Below are positions 54,319-63,512 of a DNA stretch of 64,000 nucleotides, piece by piece (within the stretch, counting starts at the first letter, position 1; every line of letters begins with the position of its first letter). Origin of the DNA: Rhodobacteraceae bacterium EL53 (GTDB lineage: Bacteria > Pseudomonadota > Alphaproteobacteria > Rhodobacterales > Rhodobacteraceae); the NCBI GenBank assembly GCA_900313015.1, contig OMPR01000010.1, positions 124,001 to 188,000 of the forward strand, written 5' to 3'. The notes under the pieces are model-generated. The model worked only from the letters and a program-made list of their open reading frames with translations. It made no database searches and was not told where the DNA came from. The position numbers were made by a program, and so were the translations under genes.

Positions 54319-55185
54319 CTAGCTGTCGCGGGCAATAACGAAGCGGGCGGCATCCTTCAAGGTTTCAGCCTGAGGGCCGTAATCATCAAGGGCGCTACAG
54401 GCCTGATCGACCAGTTCCTGCGCACGTGCCTTGGCCGCATCCAGACCCAGCAGCGAAACAAAGGTGGCTTTGCCTGCTTCTGTATCCTTTTGCAGGCGTT
54501 TGCCCGCTTTTTCGGCATCGCCTTCTATATCCAAGATGTCATCCGCGATCTGAAAGGCAAGGCCCAAGGCGCGGGCATATTGGCGCAAGTTTTCGGGATC
54601 AGCTTGCGCGAGGCGGGCCCCGGCGCAGGCGGACCATTCAAACAGGGCCCCGGTTTTCCCGGCTTGCAGGCGGGTAATTTGTTCCAAATTCAGAGGGCTA
54701 CCGGCTGTTTCAGCCGCCATATCCAACGCCTGGCCCAGCACCATACCCTGCGCACCGCTGGCTTGGGCCAGAGTCAGGGCCAAATCTGCACGAACTTCGG
54801 CAGGGCCGACCTCAGGACGAGTGCACAGCTCAAACGCCAGCGTTTGCAGCGCGTCCCCGGCCAGAACGGCGGTCGCTTCGTCCCATTTGACGTGAATGGT
54901 GGGTTTGCCACGGCGCAGGGCGTCATCGTCCATGCAGGGCAGGTCATCATGCACCAGAGAATAGGCGTGCAGCGCCTCGATACCCGTCGCGGGCCAGATC
55001 GCCCGTGAAAGATCGACACCGTGCAATCGCGCGCTTTCCAGCACCAAAAATCCCCGCAGGCGTTTACCGCCTTGGGTGGTGTGGGCCATAGCATGCGCGA
55101 CAGGCAAATCATCAAACGTGCTCAGGACCAGATCGAAATGATCCTGAATCTGCGCAACATCCTGCGCCAGTCGGTCTTGAAACAT
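54319..55185 (-). CDS. ispA: Farnesyl/geranyl diphosphate synthase
   Basis: 288 residues. Asp-rich motif 1 [15 protein letters not shown] (first aspartate-rich motif with two residues between Asp pairs, as in bacterial FPP synthase) and motif 2 [27 protein letters not shown] precedes motif 2. Condenses IPP with DMAPP and GPP. Directly abuts xseB (no gap), a classic xseB-ispA-dxs order. Confidence 0.94.
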   Translation of the reverse strand: MFQDRLAQDVAQIQDHFDLVLSTFDDLPVAHAMAHTTQGGKRLRGFLVLESARLHGVDLSRAIWPATGIEALHAYSLVHDDLPCMDDDALRRGKPTIHVKWDEATAVLAGDALQTLAFELCTRPEVGPAEVRADLALTLAQASGAQGMVLGQALDMAAETAGSPLNLEQITRLQAGKTGALFEWSACAGARLAQADPENLRQYARALGLAFQIADDILDIEGDAEKAGKRLQKDTEAGKATFVSLLGLDAAKARAQELVDQACSALDDYGPQAETLKDAARFVIARDS

Positions 55186-55428
55186 TTACAGGCCTTCGAC
55201 AGGTTTGGTCCCTGTTGGGGTGCCATCGGCGCTGAGCGTGATGGCGGCGACTTTTTCTTCGGCGCGCTTTAGCTCGTCTTCGCATCGCTTTTTCAGCGCA
55301 GCGCCCCGTTCATAGAGCGTGATCGACGCATCCAGCGCCACATCGCCGCGTTCCAACTGGCCGACCACGGCTTCAAGCTCTTTCATCGCCTGTTCAAACG
55401 TCATCTGATCAACGGGGGTGTCACTCAT
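55186..55428 (-). CDS. xseB: Exodeoxyribonuclease VII small subunit
   Basis: 80 residues: MTFEQAMKELEAVVGQLERG, LDASITLYERGAALKKRCED and LKRAEEKVAAI match XseB. Forms the single-strand exonuclease with XseA, not encoded here. Start overlaps the HDAC stop by four bases. Confidence 0.95.
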   Translation of the reverse strand: MSDTPVDQMTFEQAMKELEAVVGQLERGDVALDASITLYERGAALKKRCEDELKRAEEKVAAITLSADGTPTGTKPVEGL

Positions 55429-56351
55429 GTCGCGGCCTTCATCAATTCCTGTACATGCGCCTTGGTTGCGGCGCTCAGCGCGTTAAGATCATAACCGCCC
55501 TCCAAAGTCGAGACGATGCGACCCTGACACAGCTCTTGAGCAAGAGCGCAGAGTTCGGCAGTGACCCAGGCGAAATCGCCCGTGGTCCAGTTTAGGCTGG
55601 CAAGGGGATCATCCTGATGCGCGTCAAACCCGGCAGAGATGATGATCAGTTCGGGCTTAAAGGCGCGCAGGCGGGGAAAGGCCTGCGTTTCATAAGCCGC
55701 ACGCATTTCGGCGCTGCCGGATTCCGGGGGCAGGGGCATGTTCAGGATCTGACCGTGGGCGCCGTCTTCGTCTGGGCGACCCGAGCCGGGCCAGAGCGGC
55801 ATTTGCTGGCTGGTGACCAACAGCGCGCGGGGTTCATCCCACAACAGATCTTGGGTGCCGTTGCCATGGTGGACGTCGAAATCCACAACAGCCACACGGT
55901 TCAGCCCGTGGTGATCCAAAGCGTGTTTGGCGGCCAAGGCGGCGTTGCTAAACAGGCAGAACCCCATCGCTGTGCTGGTTTCCGCGTGATGTCCCGGTGG
56001 ACGGATCGCCGCAAAGGCATTTGGGGCCTCGCCGTCCAAAACCATGTCAACGGCGCGGATCACGGCCCCGGCACCCCGAAACGCGGCATCGATCGACCCC
56101 GGCGACAGGAATGTATCCCCATCGATCTGGGCAAAGCCGTCGTTTGGCCGTGCCCGGCGCAGGTCTGCGATGTAATCGGCGGGGTGAATGCGCAAGACGT
56201 CGTCTTCGGCGGCGAAGGGCGCGGTCACACGATTCAGGTCGAGCGGTTCCAGCGCGTGCAGGATGTGTTGCAAGCGCGCGACCCGTTCGGGATGCCCTTC
56301 GGGTGTGACGTGGTTCAGGCAATCGGCATGGGTAATCAGCGCAGTTTTCAT
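55425..56351 (-). CDS. Histone deacetylase family protein (AcuC/AphA-like)
   Basis: 308 residues from ATG 56351. Zinc-deacetylase motifs: IRPPGHHAETSTAMGFC, VAVVDFDVHHGNGTQDL, ISAGFDAHQDDPLASL and the C-terminal EGGYDLNALS. In bacteria such proteins deacetylate small molecules such as acetylpolyamines, or proteins; target unknown. First gene of the HDAC-xseB-ispA-dxs run, a typical order in Rhodobacteraceae. Confidence 0.92.
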   Translation of the reverse strand: MKTALITHADCLNHVTPEGHPERVARLQHILHALEPLDLNRVTAPFAAEDDVLRIHPADYIADLRRARPNDGFAQIDGDTFLSPGSIDAAFRGAGAVIRAVDMVLDGEAPNAFAAIRPPGHHAETSTAMGFCLFSNAALAAKHALDHHGLNRVAVVDFDVHHGNGTQDLLWDEPRALLVTSQQMPLWPGSGRPDEDGAHGQILNMPLPPESGSAEMRAAYETQAFPRLRAFKPELIIISAGFDAHQDDPLASLNWTTGDFAWVTAELCALAQELCQGRIVSTLEGGYDLNALSAATKAHVQELMKAAT

Positions 56352-56692
56352 CAAGCAGCCCTAGGATTAGAGGTTTTCAACGTCATTGTTAGGCCCTGGA
56401 CCAAGAGGACGACAAGCCACAAGTTCTGTGCCCAGCATAAAGGATCAAAATCCTACGTCAGTGTTCAAAATGAAATCGCCATGATTTCAGTGAATTTGGG
56501 CGCGCGTGCGGTAGGACTCGTCCAACCCTATCTTTAGGTCAGGTCGGCCAGCGCGTGTTTGGCAAGTTAAGTCATAAGTTTACTTACAAAATCATGTGCG
56601 ACTCACCTAGATGTGAAGCAGTTCATAGGGTTAGGCCCAAAAGATGTGGTATCCTGATGCTGTTTTAAGCAGTCAATTTAAGGGGAAGCCCC
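56352..56692. other. Gap with no recognised gene
   Basis: About 341 bases between the divergent HDAC and DUF1059 genes; it must hold both promoters, but none was recognised. Confidence 0.45.
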
Positions 56693-56866
56693 ATGATCAA
56701 GGTGTTGAAATGCAAAGACTTGATGCCCGGTTGTGATTTTAAAGCCAAAGGAGAGACCACTCAGGATGTCCTGCAGCAGGCCGAGATTCATGCCAAAGAA
56801 GTGCACGGCATCGATCTGACGCCTGTGCTGATCGAACAGGTCAAGCTTGTCATCAAAGATGCGTAA
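56693..56866 (+). CDS. DUF1059 small protein
   Basis: 57 residues starting MIKVLKCKDLMPGCDFKA and containing DVLQQAEIHAKEVHG and TPVLIEQVKLVIKDA. This is the DUF1059 pattern (Cys-rich start, H-x(3)-H-like middle). A GGGGAAGCC site precedes the ATG. Function unknown. It is convergent with the response regulator gene, whose stop comes directly after it. It is easily missed because of its size. Confidence 0.87.
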   Translation: MIKVLKCKDLMPGCDFKAKGETTQDVLQQAEIHAKEVHGIDLTPVLIEQVKLVIKDA

Positions 56867-57568
56867 TTAGTCGGGGGCCAGCATATATCCCGCGCCCCGC
56901 ACCGTTTGCAGATATCGTGGTTGCTTGGGGTTTGACTCGAGTTTGCGGCGCAGTCGGGTGATTTGCACGTCGACCGCGCGTTCTTGTGCTTGCCCGCGAT
57001 CGCGGCCCAGATCCTCGACCAGTTTGGTGCGACTGACCGGTTCGCCGGGTTGGGCGGAAAATATCTTCATCAGTTGGCTTTCCGTAGCGGTCAGCCGGAC
57101 CAGATCGTTGCCCTGCCACATCTCGCCCCGTTCGATGTCATAGCGGATCGGCCCCAGATGCAGAACCATCGGAACGGTGTCGGGCGCGGTTGTTTCCGGC
57201 ATCCGGCGCAGAATGGCATTGATCCTGAGCAGCAGTTCCTTGGGCTCGAACGGTTTGGCCAGATAATCATCTGCGCCTGCCTCGAGCCCGGCGATGCGAT
57301 GTTCGGTTTCCCCCTGTGCGGTCAACAGCAGGATCGGGGTGGTCATGGTTTCGCGCAGCGACCGGGTCAGGCTGACGCCATCTTCGCCGGGCATCATGAC
57401 GTCCATCACCAGCAGATCGAAATCCAAGCCCGACAGCACCCGCCGCGCATGGGCGGCGTCGCGGGCGGCGGTGACCAGAAACCCATTGCGCATCAAGAAT
57501 TTCTTGAGCAGGTCGCGAATGCGTTCGTCGTCGTCTACGATCAGCAAATGTGCATCAATTTCGCTCAT
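56867..57568 (-). CDS. OmpR-family response regulator, PetR-like
   Basis: 233 residues. Receiver domain: LLIVDDDERIRDLLKKFL, phospho-acceptor Asp in LLVMDVMMPGEDG, the conserved Lys in DDYLAKPFEPKELLLR. C-terminal winged helix ending RRKLESNPKQPRYLQTVRGA. No histidine kinase is adjacent. Its ATG overlaps the stop of a MarR gene by four bases, the arrangement of petP-petR in Rhodobacter capsulatus, where both are needed for cytochrome bc1 expression (established there). The bc1 genes are not in this window. Confidence 0.82.
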   Translation of the reverse strand: MSEIDAHLLIVDDDERIRDLLKKFLMRNGFLVTAARDAAHARRVLSGLDFDLLVMDVMMPGEDGVSLTRSLRETMTTPILLLTAQGETEHRIAGLEAGADDYLAKPFEPKELLLRINAILRRMPETTAPDTVPMVLHLGPIRYDIERGEMWQGNDLVRLTATESQLMKIFSAQPGEPVSRTKLVEDLGRDRGQAQERAVDVQITRLRRKLESNPKQPRYLQTVRGAGYMLAPD

Positions 57569-58077
57569 GACGTTCCATCCCGCATTTTGGTGTAGGCCCG
57601 GCGCATATCTGCATCCATCATCGCCTCAAGCACACGTTTGAACCCGGTGACCGCTTCGGGCCCGGCCTCTTTGTAAGCGGCGCGCATTCGGGCGCGTTGC
57701 GCGTCCGACAGCTTTGCCTCAAGCGCGTTGCCCTCTTCGGTCAGAAACAGATGACGTTCCCGTTTATCCACCTTGCCGACCCGGCTCTCGACCAACCCAT
57801 CGGCGATCAGAGTGCGCAGCACCCGGTTAAGGGACTGTTTCGTCACCCCAAGGATGGCGAGCAGATTGTTCACCGTGGTACCCGGCGCCCGGTTGATAAA
57901 GTGGATGGCCCGGTGATGGGCGCGACCATAGGCCATTTCAGCCAGAATGCGGTCGGGATCAGCCGTAAAGCCGCGATAGGCGAAAAACATCGCCTCAATT
58001 CCCTGTCGCAGCTGTTCATCGGTCAAAAACAGCAGACTTTCGCCGCCATAGGCCGGAGCGGAACGCGCCTCAGTCAT
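57565..58077 (-). CDS. MarR-family transcriptional regulator, PetP-like
   Basis: 170 residues from the ATG at 58077 (GAGGCAC upstream; an ATG at 58089 is also open). HTH: TVNNLLAILGVTKQSLNRVL and ADGLVESRVGKVDKRERHLF (wing). Coupled to the response regulator gene downstream, as in petPR. The pairing of MarR with an orphan response regulator is the main reason for the PetP-like label. Confidence 0.82.
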   Translation of the reverse strand: MTEARSAPAYGGESLLFLTDEQLRQGIEAMFFAYRGFTADPDRILAEMAYGRAHHRAIHFINRAPGTTVNNLLAILGVTKQSLNRVLRTLIADGLVESRVGKVDKRERHLFLTEEGNALEAKLSDAQRARMRAAYKEAGPEAVTGFKRVLEAMMDADMRRAYTKMRDGTS

Positions 58078-58235
58078 GGTGTGCCTCATTGTTATTTAGG
58101 GATCACTTTATGTCAGTCTTATTGACATTCCAAGAGTCAACAGGTATCGAATCGCAGTTTTGACGCAATAATGTGTCCGGTTCGGATGTAATTGGCGCAA
58201 TATTTGCAAAATGACCCTGCTCAGGAGGATGTGGC

Positions 58236-59102
58236 ATGTCGGGTTATGACGATCGCGATGGTTCGATCTGGATGGACGGTGAGTTGGTGGATTGGCGGGA
58301 TGCAAAGGTGCATATCCTGACCCACGCCATGCACTATGCCAGTTCCGTGTTCGAAGGGGAGCGCGCCTATAACGGCAAGATTTTCAAAAGCCGTGAGCAT
58401 TCCGTGCGCTTGATCGCCTCGGCCGAGGCATTGGATATGCCGATGCCTTACTCGGTGGATGAGATCGAAGCTGCCAAGGAAGAAACGCTGAAAGCCAGTG
58501 GCCTGACGGATGCCTATGTGCGTGTGGTTGTATGGCGTGGTTCGGGCGAAGACATGGGTGTGGCTTCGGCTAAGAACCCCGTGCGCATGGCAATCGCGGT
58601 CTGGGGCTGGGGTGCCTACTACGGCGACGCCAAAATGCAGGGTGCCAAGTTGGACATTGCCGAGTGGAAACGCCCCTCGCCGGAAACCATTCCTGTACAT
58701 GCCAAAGCAGCAGGCCTGTACATGATCTGCACTATTTCCAAGCATAAGGCCGAGGCCAAGGGCTGTTCGGACGCGTTGTTCATGGACTGGCGCGGCTATG
58801 TGGCCGAAGCAACCGGCGCGAACGTGTTTTTCGTGAAAGATGGCGAAGTGCACACACCGCTGGCGGATTGCTTTCTGAACGGGATCACCCGTCAGACCGT
58901 GATTCAGATGCTGAAAGACAAAGGCATCACCGTTCACGAACGTCGTATCAAGCCCGAAGAGATGGCTGATTTCGAACAGTGCTGGCTGACCGGAACCGCA
59001 GCCGAGGTGACCCCAGTGGGTCAGATTGGCGACTATACCTTTGAAGTGGGCGATATGACCCGCCAGATTGCCGAAGATTACGAGGCGCTGGTGCGCGCCT
59101 GA
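58236..59102 (+). CDS. ilvE: Branched-chain amino acid aminotransferase
   Basis: 288 residues of the fold-type IV PLP class: MHYASSVFEGERAYNGKIF, PVHAKAAGLYMICTISKHKA (Lys of the Schiff base), MDWRGYVAEATGANVFFV and WLTGTAAEVTPVGQIG. Transfers amino groups in Ile, Leu and Val synthesis. GGAGGATG precedes the ATG; a strong terminator follows. Close relatives include D-amino acid transaminases, but the EATGANVFF region supports IlvE. Confidence 0.93.
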   Translation: MSGYDDRDGSIWMDGELVDWRDAKVHILTHAMHYASSVFEGERAYNGKIFKSREHSVRLIASAEALDMPMPYSVDEIEAAKEETLKASGLTDAYVRVVVWRGSGEDMGVASAKNPVRMAIAVWGWGAYYGDAKMQGAKLDIAEWKRPSPETIPVHAKAAGLYMICTISKHKAEAKGCSDALFMDWRGYVAEATGANVFFVKDGEVHTPLADCFLNGITRQTVIQMLKDKGITVHERRIKPEEMADFEQCWLTGTAAEVTPVGQIGDYTFEVGDMTRQIAEDYEALVRA

Positions 59103-59124
59103 TTTCTACGGATTTAGAGTTTTG

Positions 59125-59152
59125 AAAGCGCGGGGAGGGCTCCCCGCGCTTT
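59125..59152. terminator. Bidirectional terminator between ilvE and ohr
   Basis: A 12-bp stem (59125-59136 with 59141-59152) of GC-rich sequence followed by a T-tract on the plus strand. Confidence 0.92.
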
Positions 59153-59158
59153 TTTCGT

Positions 59159-59587
59159 TCAGACGACTTCGGTTGTGACGTCGACGTTGCCCTGAATCGC
59201 GTTTGAGTAAGGGCAGATTTTGTGACCCGCTTCGGCAACGCGTTCTGCTTCGGCCTTATCTACGCCGGGCATGTGAACGGACATTTTAACCGTCAGACCA
59301 AAACCACCCTGACCGTTGGGGCCAATGCCAACATGCGTGGTGACGGACACGTCTGCGGGCACTTTGGCCAGCGTGTCATCTTGCGTGGTCGCGAATTGCA
59401 TCGCACCGATGTAGCAGGCCGAATAACCAACTGCGAAAAGTTGCTCAGGGTTGCTGCCCTGACCGTTGCCACCCATCTCTTTCGGTGCGGCGAGTGTCAG
59501 ATCCAGACCAGAAGCTTCGACTGTGCCGCGGCCATTGCGACCCCCAGTGGCGGTTCCGATGGCGGTATAAACAGGACTAATTGTCAT
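59159..59587 (-). CDS. ohr: Organic hydroperoxide resistance protein (Ohr)
   Basis: 142 residues from the ATG at 59587 (GGAGCTC upstream). The redox pair is Cys 58 (YSACYIGAMQF) and Cys 125 (HKICPYSNAI). Lipoamide-dependent peroxidase for organic hydroperoxides. Divergent from ohrR, sharing a 114-base regulatory gap with two palindromes. Confidence 0.95.
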   Translation of the reverse strand: MTISPVYTAIGTATGGRNGRGTVEASGLDLTLAAPKEMGGNGQGSNPEQLFAVGYSACYIGAMQFATTQDDTLAKVPADVSVTTHVGIGPNGQGGFGLTVKMSVHMPGVDKAEAERVAEAGHKICPYSNAIQGNVDVTTEVV

Positions 59588-59616
59588 GGTGAGCTCCAGT
59601 GTTTGTTCGTTCACGA

Positions 59617-59636
59617 TTATATCGTGTGCGATATAA
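59617..59636. promoter_or_regulatory. OhrR operator candidate 1
   Basis: TTATATCG, four bases, CGATATAA: a perfect inverted repeat, 30 bases upstream of the ohr start. A MarR-type dimer site by form. Confidence 0.7.
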
Positions 59637-59670
59637 GTAGAGCAAAACCCCAGAATTGACAAGACCTTGT

Positions 59671-59695
59671 GATATAGTCGTGCGCGATTTATATC
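59671..59695. promoter_or_regulatory. OhrR operator candidate 2
   Basis: GATATA (59671-59676) and TATATC (59690-59695) flank TCGTGCGCGA, echoing site 1 (TCG-N4-CGA core). It ends six bases before the ohrR start codon, which would allow autorepression. Confidence 0.55.
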
Positions 59696-59701
59696 TGTAC
59701 G

Positions 59702-60139
59702 ATGACAGATCAAACCATGACACTTGATGATCACCTGTGCTTTGCACTGTATTCTGCCAATCATGCGATGGGGCGGCTTTATCGTCCCTTGTTGTCGAAA
59801 CTGGGCCTCACGTACCCTCAGTATCTGGTGCTAATCGCGTTGTGGGATCAGGATGCGCGCAAAGTGAACGATTTGGGGGCGGATCTGTCGCTGGAATCAA
59901 ACACGCTGACACCCTTGCTGAAACGGATGGAAGCGGGCGGCTTGGTGGTCCGCCGCCGCAATCCCAAAGATGAGCGCAGTGTGATTGTATCCCTAACCGA
60001 CCTTGGGCGTGCACTAGAGGCGCAATCCGCTGAAATCTCGCGCTGTATTCTGGAAACCGCCGGAAACGATGCCAAGGAACTGATCGATTTACGCGACCGC
60101 ATTCGCGTTTTAGCTGATCGTTTACGCGCAGCTGGGTAA
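59702..60139 (+). CDS. ohrR: OhrR, MarR-family organic peroxide sensor
   Basis: 145 residues. The sensing Cys is residue 13 (DDHLCFALYSANHAMGRLY), as in OhrR. HTH region: VNDLGADLSLESNTLTPLLK and the wing VRRRNPKDERSVIVSLT. Represses ohr until the Cys is oxidised (established for the family). Divergent from ohr. Confidence 0.94.
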   Translation: MTDQTMTLDDHLCFALYSANHAMGRLYRPLLSKLGLTYPQYLVLIALWDQDARKVNDLGADLSLESNTLTPLLKRMEAGGLVVRRRNPKDERSVIVSLTDLGRALEAQSAEISRCILETAGNDAKELIDLRDRIRVLADRLRAAG

Positions 60140-60217
60140 CTCTGCTCATAACGGCAAGTTTACATGCAGATCGTCCAGAGCCATGGACGTTTGGGTCTGA
60201 GCTCTTATCCTAGCCTC

Positions 60218-61168
60218 ATGTTAGATCTGCTTAGCGATATCCTCACCCGAATGGCCCTAAAGGGGACGCTGTATTTCCGCACGTCCTTTACGCCACCGTT
60301 TGGGGTCAAAGTTCCGGCGTTTGAAAACGTGGCGCGGTTTCATTTCGTCCAACGTGGCGAGTTGAAAGTGCATGTCCCTGCCACGGGAGAAACCAAGCGT
60401 CTGTCACAAGGCGACCTGATCCTGATCCCGCATGGCGCGGAACATATGTTACTGTGCAACGAAGTGCAGCCCATGGACGCGCTGCCGTTGGACCGGGTGT
60501 TGCAGGATGCCGGGTACGAAGGCGACGGTGTGCTGATCTATGGTGGAGATGAGGATGATCGCGATACGCAGTTGGTCTGCGGTCACTTTTCGTTTTCCGG
60601 GCCACCGGGGCGTCAGGGCACCGGACATATGTTGTTGGACCGGCTGCCACCGTTCATCGTTATCGAAAACTATGGCGAAGAGGCCGGGGCCTGGATGCAA
60701 TCGACCCTGCGGATGATCGGATCCGAGGTGACGGGCGCGCGGATTGGCGGCGATCTGATCGCGCTGAAACTGTCCGAAGTCCTGTTTGCACAGGCCATTC
60801 GCGCCTACCTTGAACATCAAAGCCCCAGCGATACGGCCTTGGCCGGGTTTGCCGATTCACGCATATCGCGAGCTCTGACCGCCTTTCACAACGCGCCTGC
60901 CGAAGAGTGGAGCGTTGAGGGGTTAGCGCGCGAAGCTGGCATGTCACGGACGGCGTTTGCACAATTATTTTCTGACAAGATGGATGTGACGCCCATGCAG
61001 TATCTGACCACATGGCGGATGCAGATTGCTTGTCATGGCTTGACTGAAAACAACTGGAACGTGGCCGATGCCGCAGCCGAGGTCGGGTACGCGTCCGAAG
61101 CGGCGTTTTCACGAGTGTTTAAGAAACAGATTGGCTTGTCCCCCGCCGCCTATCGCACGATGCATTAG
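60218..61168 (+). CDS. AraC-family transcriptional regulator with N-terminal cupin
   Basis: 316 residues from ATG 60218 (ATG 60164 also open, 334 residues). Cupin domain: GTLYFRTSFTPPFGVKVP and LSQGDLILIPHGAEHML. C-terminal double HTH: VEGLAREAGMSRTAFAQLF and VADAAAEVGYASEAAFSRVF. Subgroup often next to, and controlling, small-molecule or redox genes; no target is clear here. Confidence 0.85.
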   Translation: MLDLLSDILTRMALKGTLYFRTSFTPPFGVKVPAFENVARFHFVQRGELKVHVPATGETKRLSQGDLILIPHGAEHMLLCNEVQPMDALPLDRVLQDAGYEGDGVLIYGGDEDDRDTQLVCGHFSFSGPPGRQGTGHMLLDRLPPFIVIENYGEEAGAWMQSTLRMIGSEVTGARIGGDLIALKLSEVLFAQAIRAYLEHQSPSDTALAGFADSRISRALTAFHNAPAEEWSVEGLAREAGMSRTAFAQLFSDKMDVTPMQYLTTWRMQIACHGLTENNWNVADAAAEVGYASEAAFSRVFKKQIGLSPAAYRTMH

Positions 61169-61317
61169 GTCAGGACACTAACCCCTTGGCCTGAGGCGGC
61201 GTCCACGAACTCATCCTTTGGCGTGATTCAAATTCAAATATGTATTTGCTTGGTGTCTTTTGTGCGTATCATGCCCTCAATTGTTCCGTTCCCACGCAAT
61301 TGATTAAGGATAGTCAC

Positions 61318-62889
61318 ATGGACAAGTTTGGGCGCTTTTTCCTGACGAGGCCACAGTGGCTGGTTGTCTTGGTTCTGGTTGCGATGACCGCTTTGCCGAT
61401 CGCAATCTGGTTGGATCTACGGAACTTGTCGGATGAAACACTCCGCCGACAAGCAAGCAGCTTGAATGGGATCATCTCGGCGGTGCGGTCTTATTACGCC
61501 AAGAATGTTGTTGGCCGGATTATCAGCACGGACGGGTATACGCAAACGCTGCACAATTATTTGGATGTCGCGGGGGCGATCCCAATTCCGGCCACACTAT
61601 CCTTGGAGCTAGGGAAAGAGATCGGGGCAACCGAGGGGGATGTTCGGTATCGGTTTGTTTCTGATTACACCTTTACCAACCGTCCTGCGCATACATTAGA
61701 TGATTTTGAAAAACGGGCCCTGACAGAGTTTCGTCAAAACCCGACTGGCGCGACCCTATTAACCAATTCAACCGGCAACGTCAGGAACCGCGAAATCACG
61801 CTGGCTACGCCGGTGATCATGTCTGGGTCTTGTGTGTCTTGTCACAATTCGCACCCCGAGAGCCCCAAAAGGGATTGGAAAGTTGGTGACGTTCGAGCGG
61901 TTCAAACGGTCTCAGTGCGTCAGCCAGTGGCGTTGAACCTGTGGTCGTTCAAATGGTTGCTGCTCTACTTCGCGGTGGCCGGAACCATTGGGGGGCTATT
62001 CGCCGCGGTACAGTTCCGACTGGCCAGCGGGTTCAGCCGGTTGAATGATGAACTGGCCGAAAACAACAAGTTCCTGGCAGATATCTCGCTCAAGATATCC
62101 AAGTACCTGTCACCACAGGTCTATAAATCTATCTTTTCTGGTGAGCGGGACGCGTCGATCTCGACCGAGCGCAAAAAGCTGACGGTGTTCTTTTCTGATA
62201 TCAAAGACTTCACTGCCACAACCGAACGGATGCAACCCGAGGAACTGACAGAGCTGTTAAATCAGTATTTCACCGAAATGTCCCTGATTGCCGAAGCACA
62301 CGGGGCGACCATCGACAAGTTTATCGGTGACGCCATTGTGGCCTTCTTTGGTGATCCTGAAACCTTGGGCGCGAAAGAAGATGCGCGCGCTTGTGTTCGG
62401 ATGGCTTTGGCCATGCAGGACCGTCTGGCCGAACTAGGGCAGGTTTGGAACGAACAGGGGTTAGAGCACCCGTTCAAAGCACGGATGGGTATCAATACGG
62501 GATATTGTAATGTTGGGAACTTTGGTTCAGCCGATCGCATGGACTACACCATCATCGGGGCCGAGGCAAACTTGGCGGCGCGGCTCGAAGGGATTGCTGA
62601 CCCCGGGGGCATTGTTCTGAGTTACGAAACATACGCGCATGTGCGTGATTTTGTGGATGCGGAACCATCTGACCCGGTGGAATTCAAGGGCATCGCGCGC
62701 AAAATCATTCCCTATCATATCAAAAACGCAGCGCCAGAAGCCAAGGTTTTGCCAGTTGCCGGAATGGGGGATGACGGAAATTTGACGCTGGATCTTGAGC
62801 CGCTGGATGAAGCCACGCGCCGTGTTGTTCTGACCGCCATCGAGGACGCCTTGCGCCAAGTTGCGCAGGCAAAGTTAAAGGACAAGTAG
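61318..62889 (+). CDS. Adenylate/guanylate cyclase with periplasmic haem-binding domain
   Basis: 523 residues from ATG 61318 (AAGGAT upstream). Membrane helix 1 (about 15-33), a periplasmic Tll0287-like (DUF3365) sensor domain containing CVSCH (Cys 172, Cys 175, His 176), a c-type haem attachment motif, helix 2 (about 208-230), and a class III cyclase domain (about 285-450) with FFSDIKDFT and DKFIGDAIVAFFGD metal-binding Asp residues. Probably couples periplasmic redox state or gas binding to cAMP (inference). ATP versus GTP cannot be settled. Confidence 0.85.
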   Translation: MDKFGRFFLTRPQWLVVLVLVAMTALPIAIWLDLRNLSDETLRRQASSLNGIISAVRSYYAKNVVGRIISTDGYTQTLHNYLDVAGAIPIPATLSLELGKEIGATEGDVRYRFVSDYTFTNRPAHTLDDFEKRALTEFRQNPTGATLLTNSTGNVRNREITLATPVIMSGSCVSCHNSHPESPKRDWKVGDVRAVQTVSVRQPVALNLWSFKWLLLYFAVAGTIGGLFAAVQFRLASGFSRLNDELAENNKFLADISLKISKYLSPQVYKSIFSGERDASISTERKKLTVFFSDIKDFTATTERMQPEELTELLNQYFTEMSLIAEAHGATIDKFIGDAIVAFFGDPETLGAKEDARACVRMALAMQDRLAELGQVWNEQGLEHPFKARMGINTGYCNVGNFGSADRMDYTIIGAEANLAARLEGIADPGGIVLSYETYAHVRDFVDAEPSDPVEFKGIARKIIPYHIKNAAPEAKVLPVAGMGDDGNLTLDLEPLDEATRRVVLTAIEDALRQVAQAKLKDK

Positions 62890-63011
62890 GCGTTGCGCCA
62901 AAGCCCCGCCATTTCCGTACGATCTGTATGATTTGGCGAACGTGTTGGGCTGCTGCGTTCCATTCCGCACGGTTATCATATGGGTATCTCTTATCTGGAA
63001 AGGATGCCCAA

Positions 63012-63377
63012 ATGTCTGTTCGTTTTGTATCTCGGTCGATCCACGCCTATCTGGATTATCCCGTTGCTTTCACCTTGATGGTGCTGCCTTTTGCTCTTGG
63101 CCTTGGGGCGTCGAACCCACTGGCGTTGTGGCTGTCGGTGGTCACCGGGGCCGCTGCCTTTGTGCTGACTGTGTTTACCGACCATCATCTCGGTGTCTGG
63201 CGGGTGTTGCCTTACAAGTTCCACCAAGCTGTTGATCTGACTGTGGGCATCATATTTATCGTGGCGCCGGGGTTGTTCGGGTTTGGCGGCATTGATGCGC
63301 TGTTTTACTGGATCAATGGTGCGGTGGTGGTGGCAGTGATTTCACTGAGCGCGCCAGAGGCGACTGTAGCGGCCTAA
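63012..63377 (+). CDS. Small membrane protein, SPW-like
   Basis: 121 residues with four predicted helices (about 15-32, 37-55, 68-88, 95-113): FTLMVLPFALGLGASNPLAL and AVDLTVGIIFIVAPGLFGFG look like two repeats of a helical hairpin, resembling SPW-type proteins. AAGGATG precedes the ATG. Function unknown. Confidence 0.7.
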   Translation: MSVRFVSRSIHAYLDYPVAFTLMVLPFALGLGASNPLALWLSVVTGAAAFVLTVFTDHHLGVWRVLPYKFHQAVDLTVGIIFIVAPGLFGFGGIDALFYWINGAVVVAVISLSAPEATVAA

Positions 63378-63512
63378 AGCTTTGCACCAACCGCACTGTC
63401 ACAATATCATTGTGATAGCTTCATGAGATTGAGCCGTGGCGTTTACAATGTCGCGGCTTGTTGGGGCTCACCAATCGCGCGGTTTTTTGACCGCCAGACA
63501 GGAGAGTTCACA

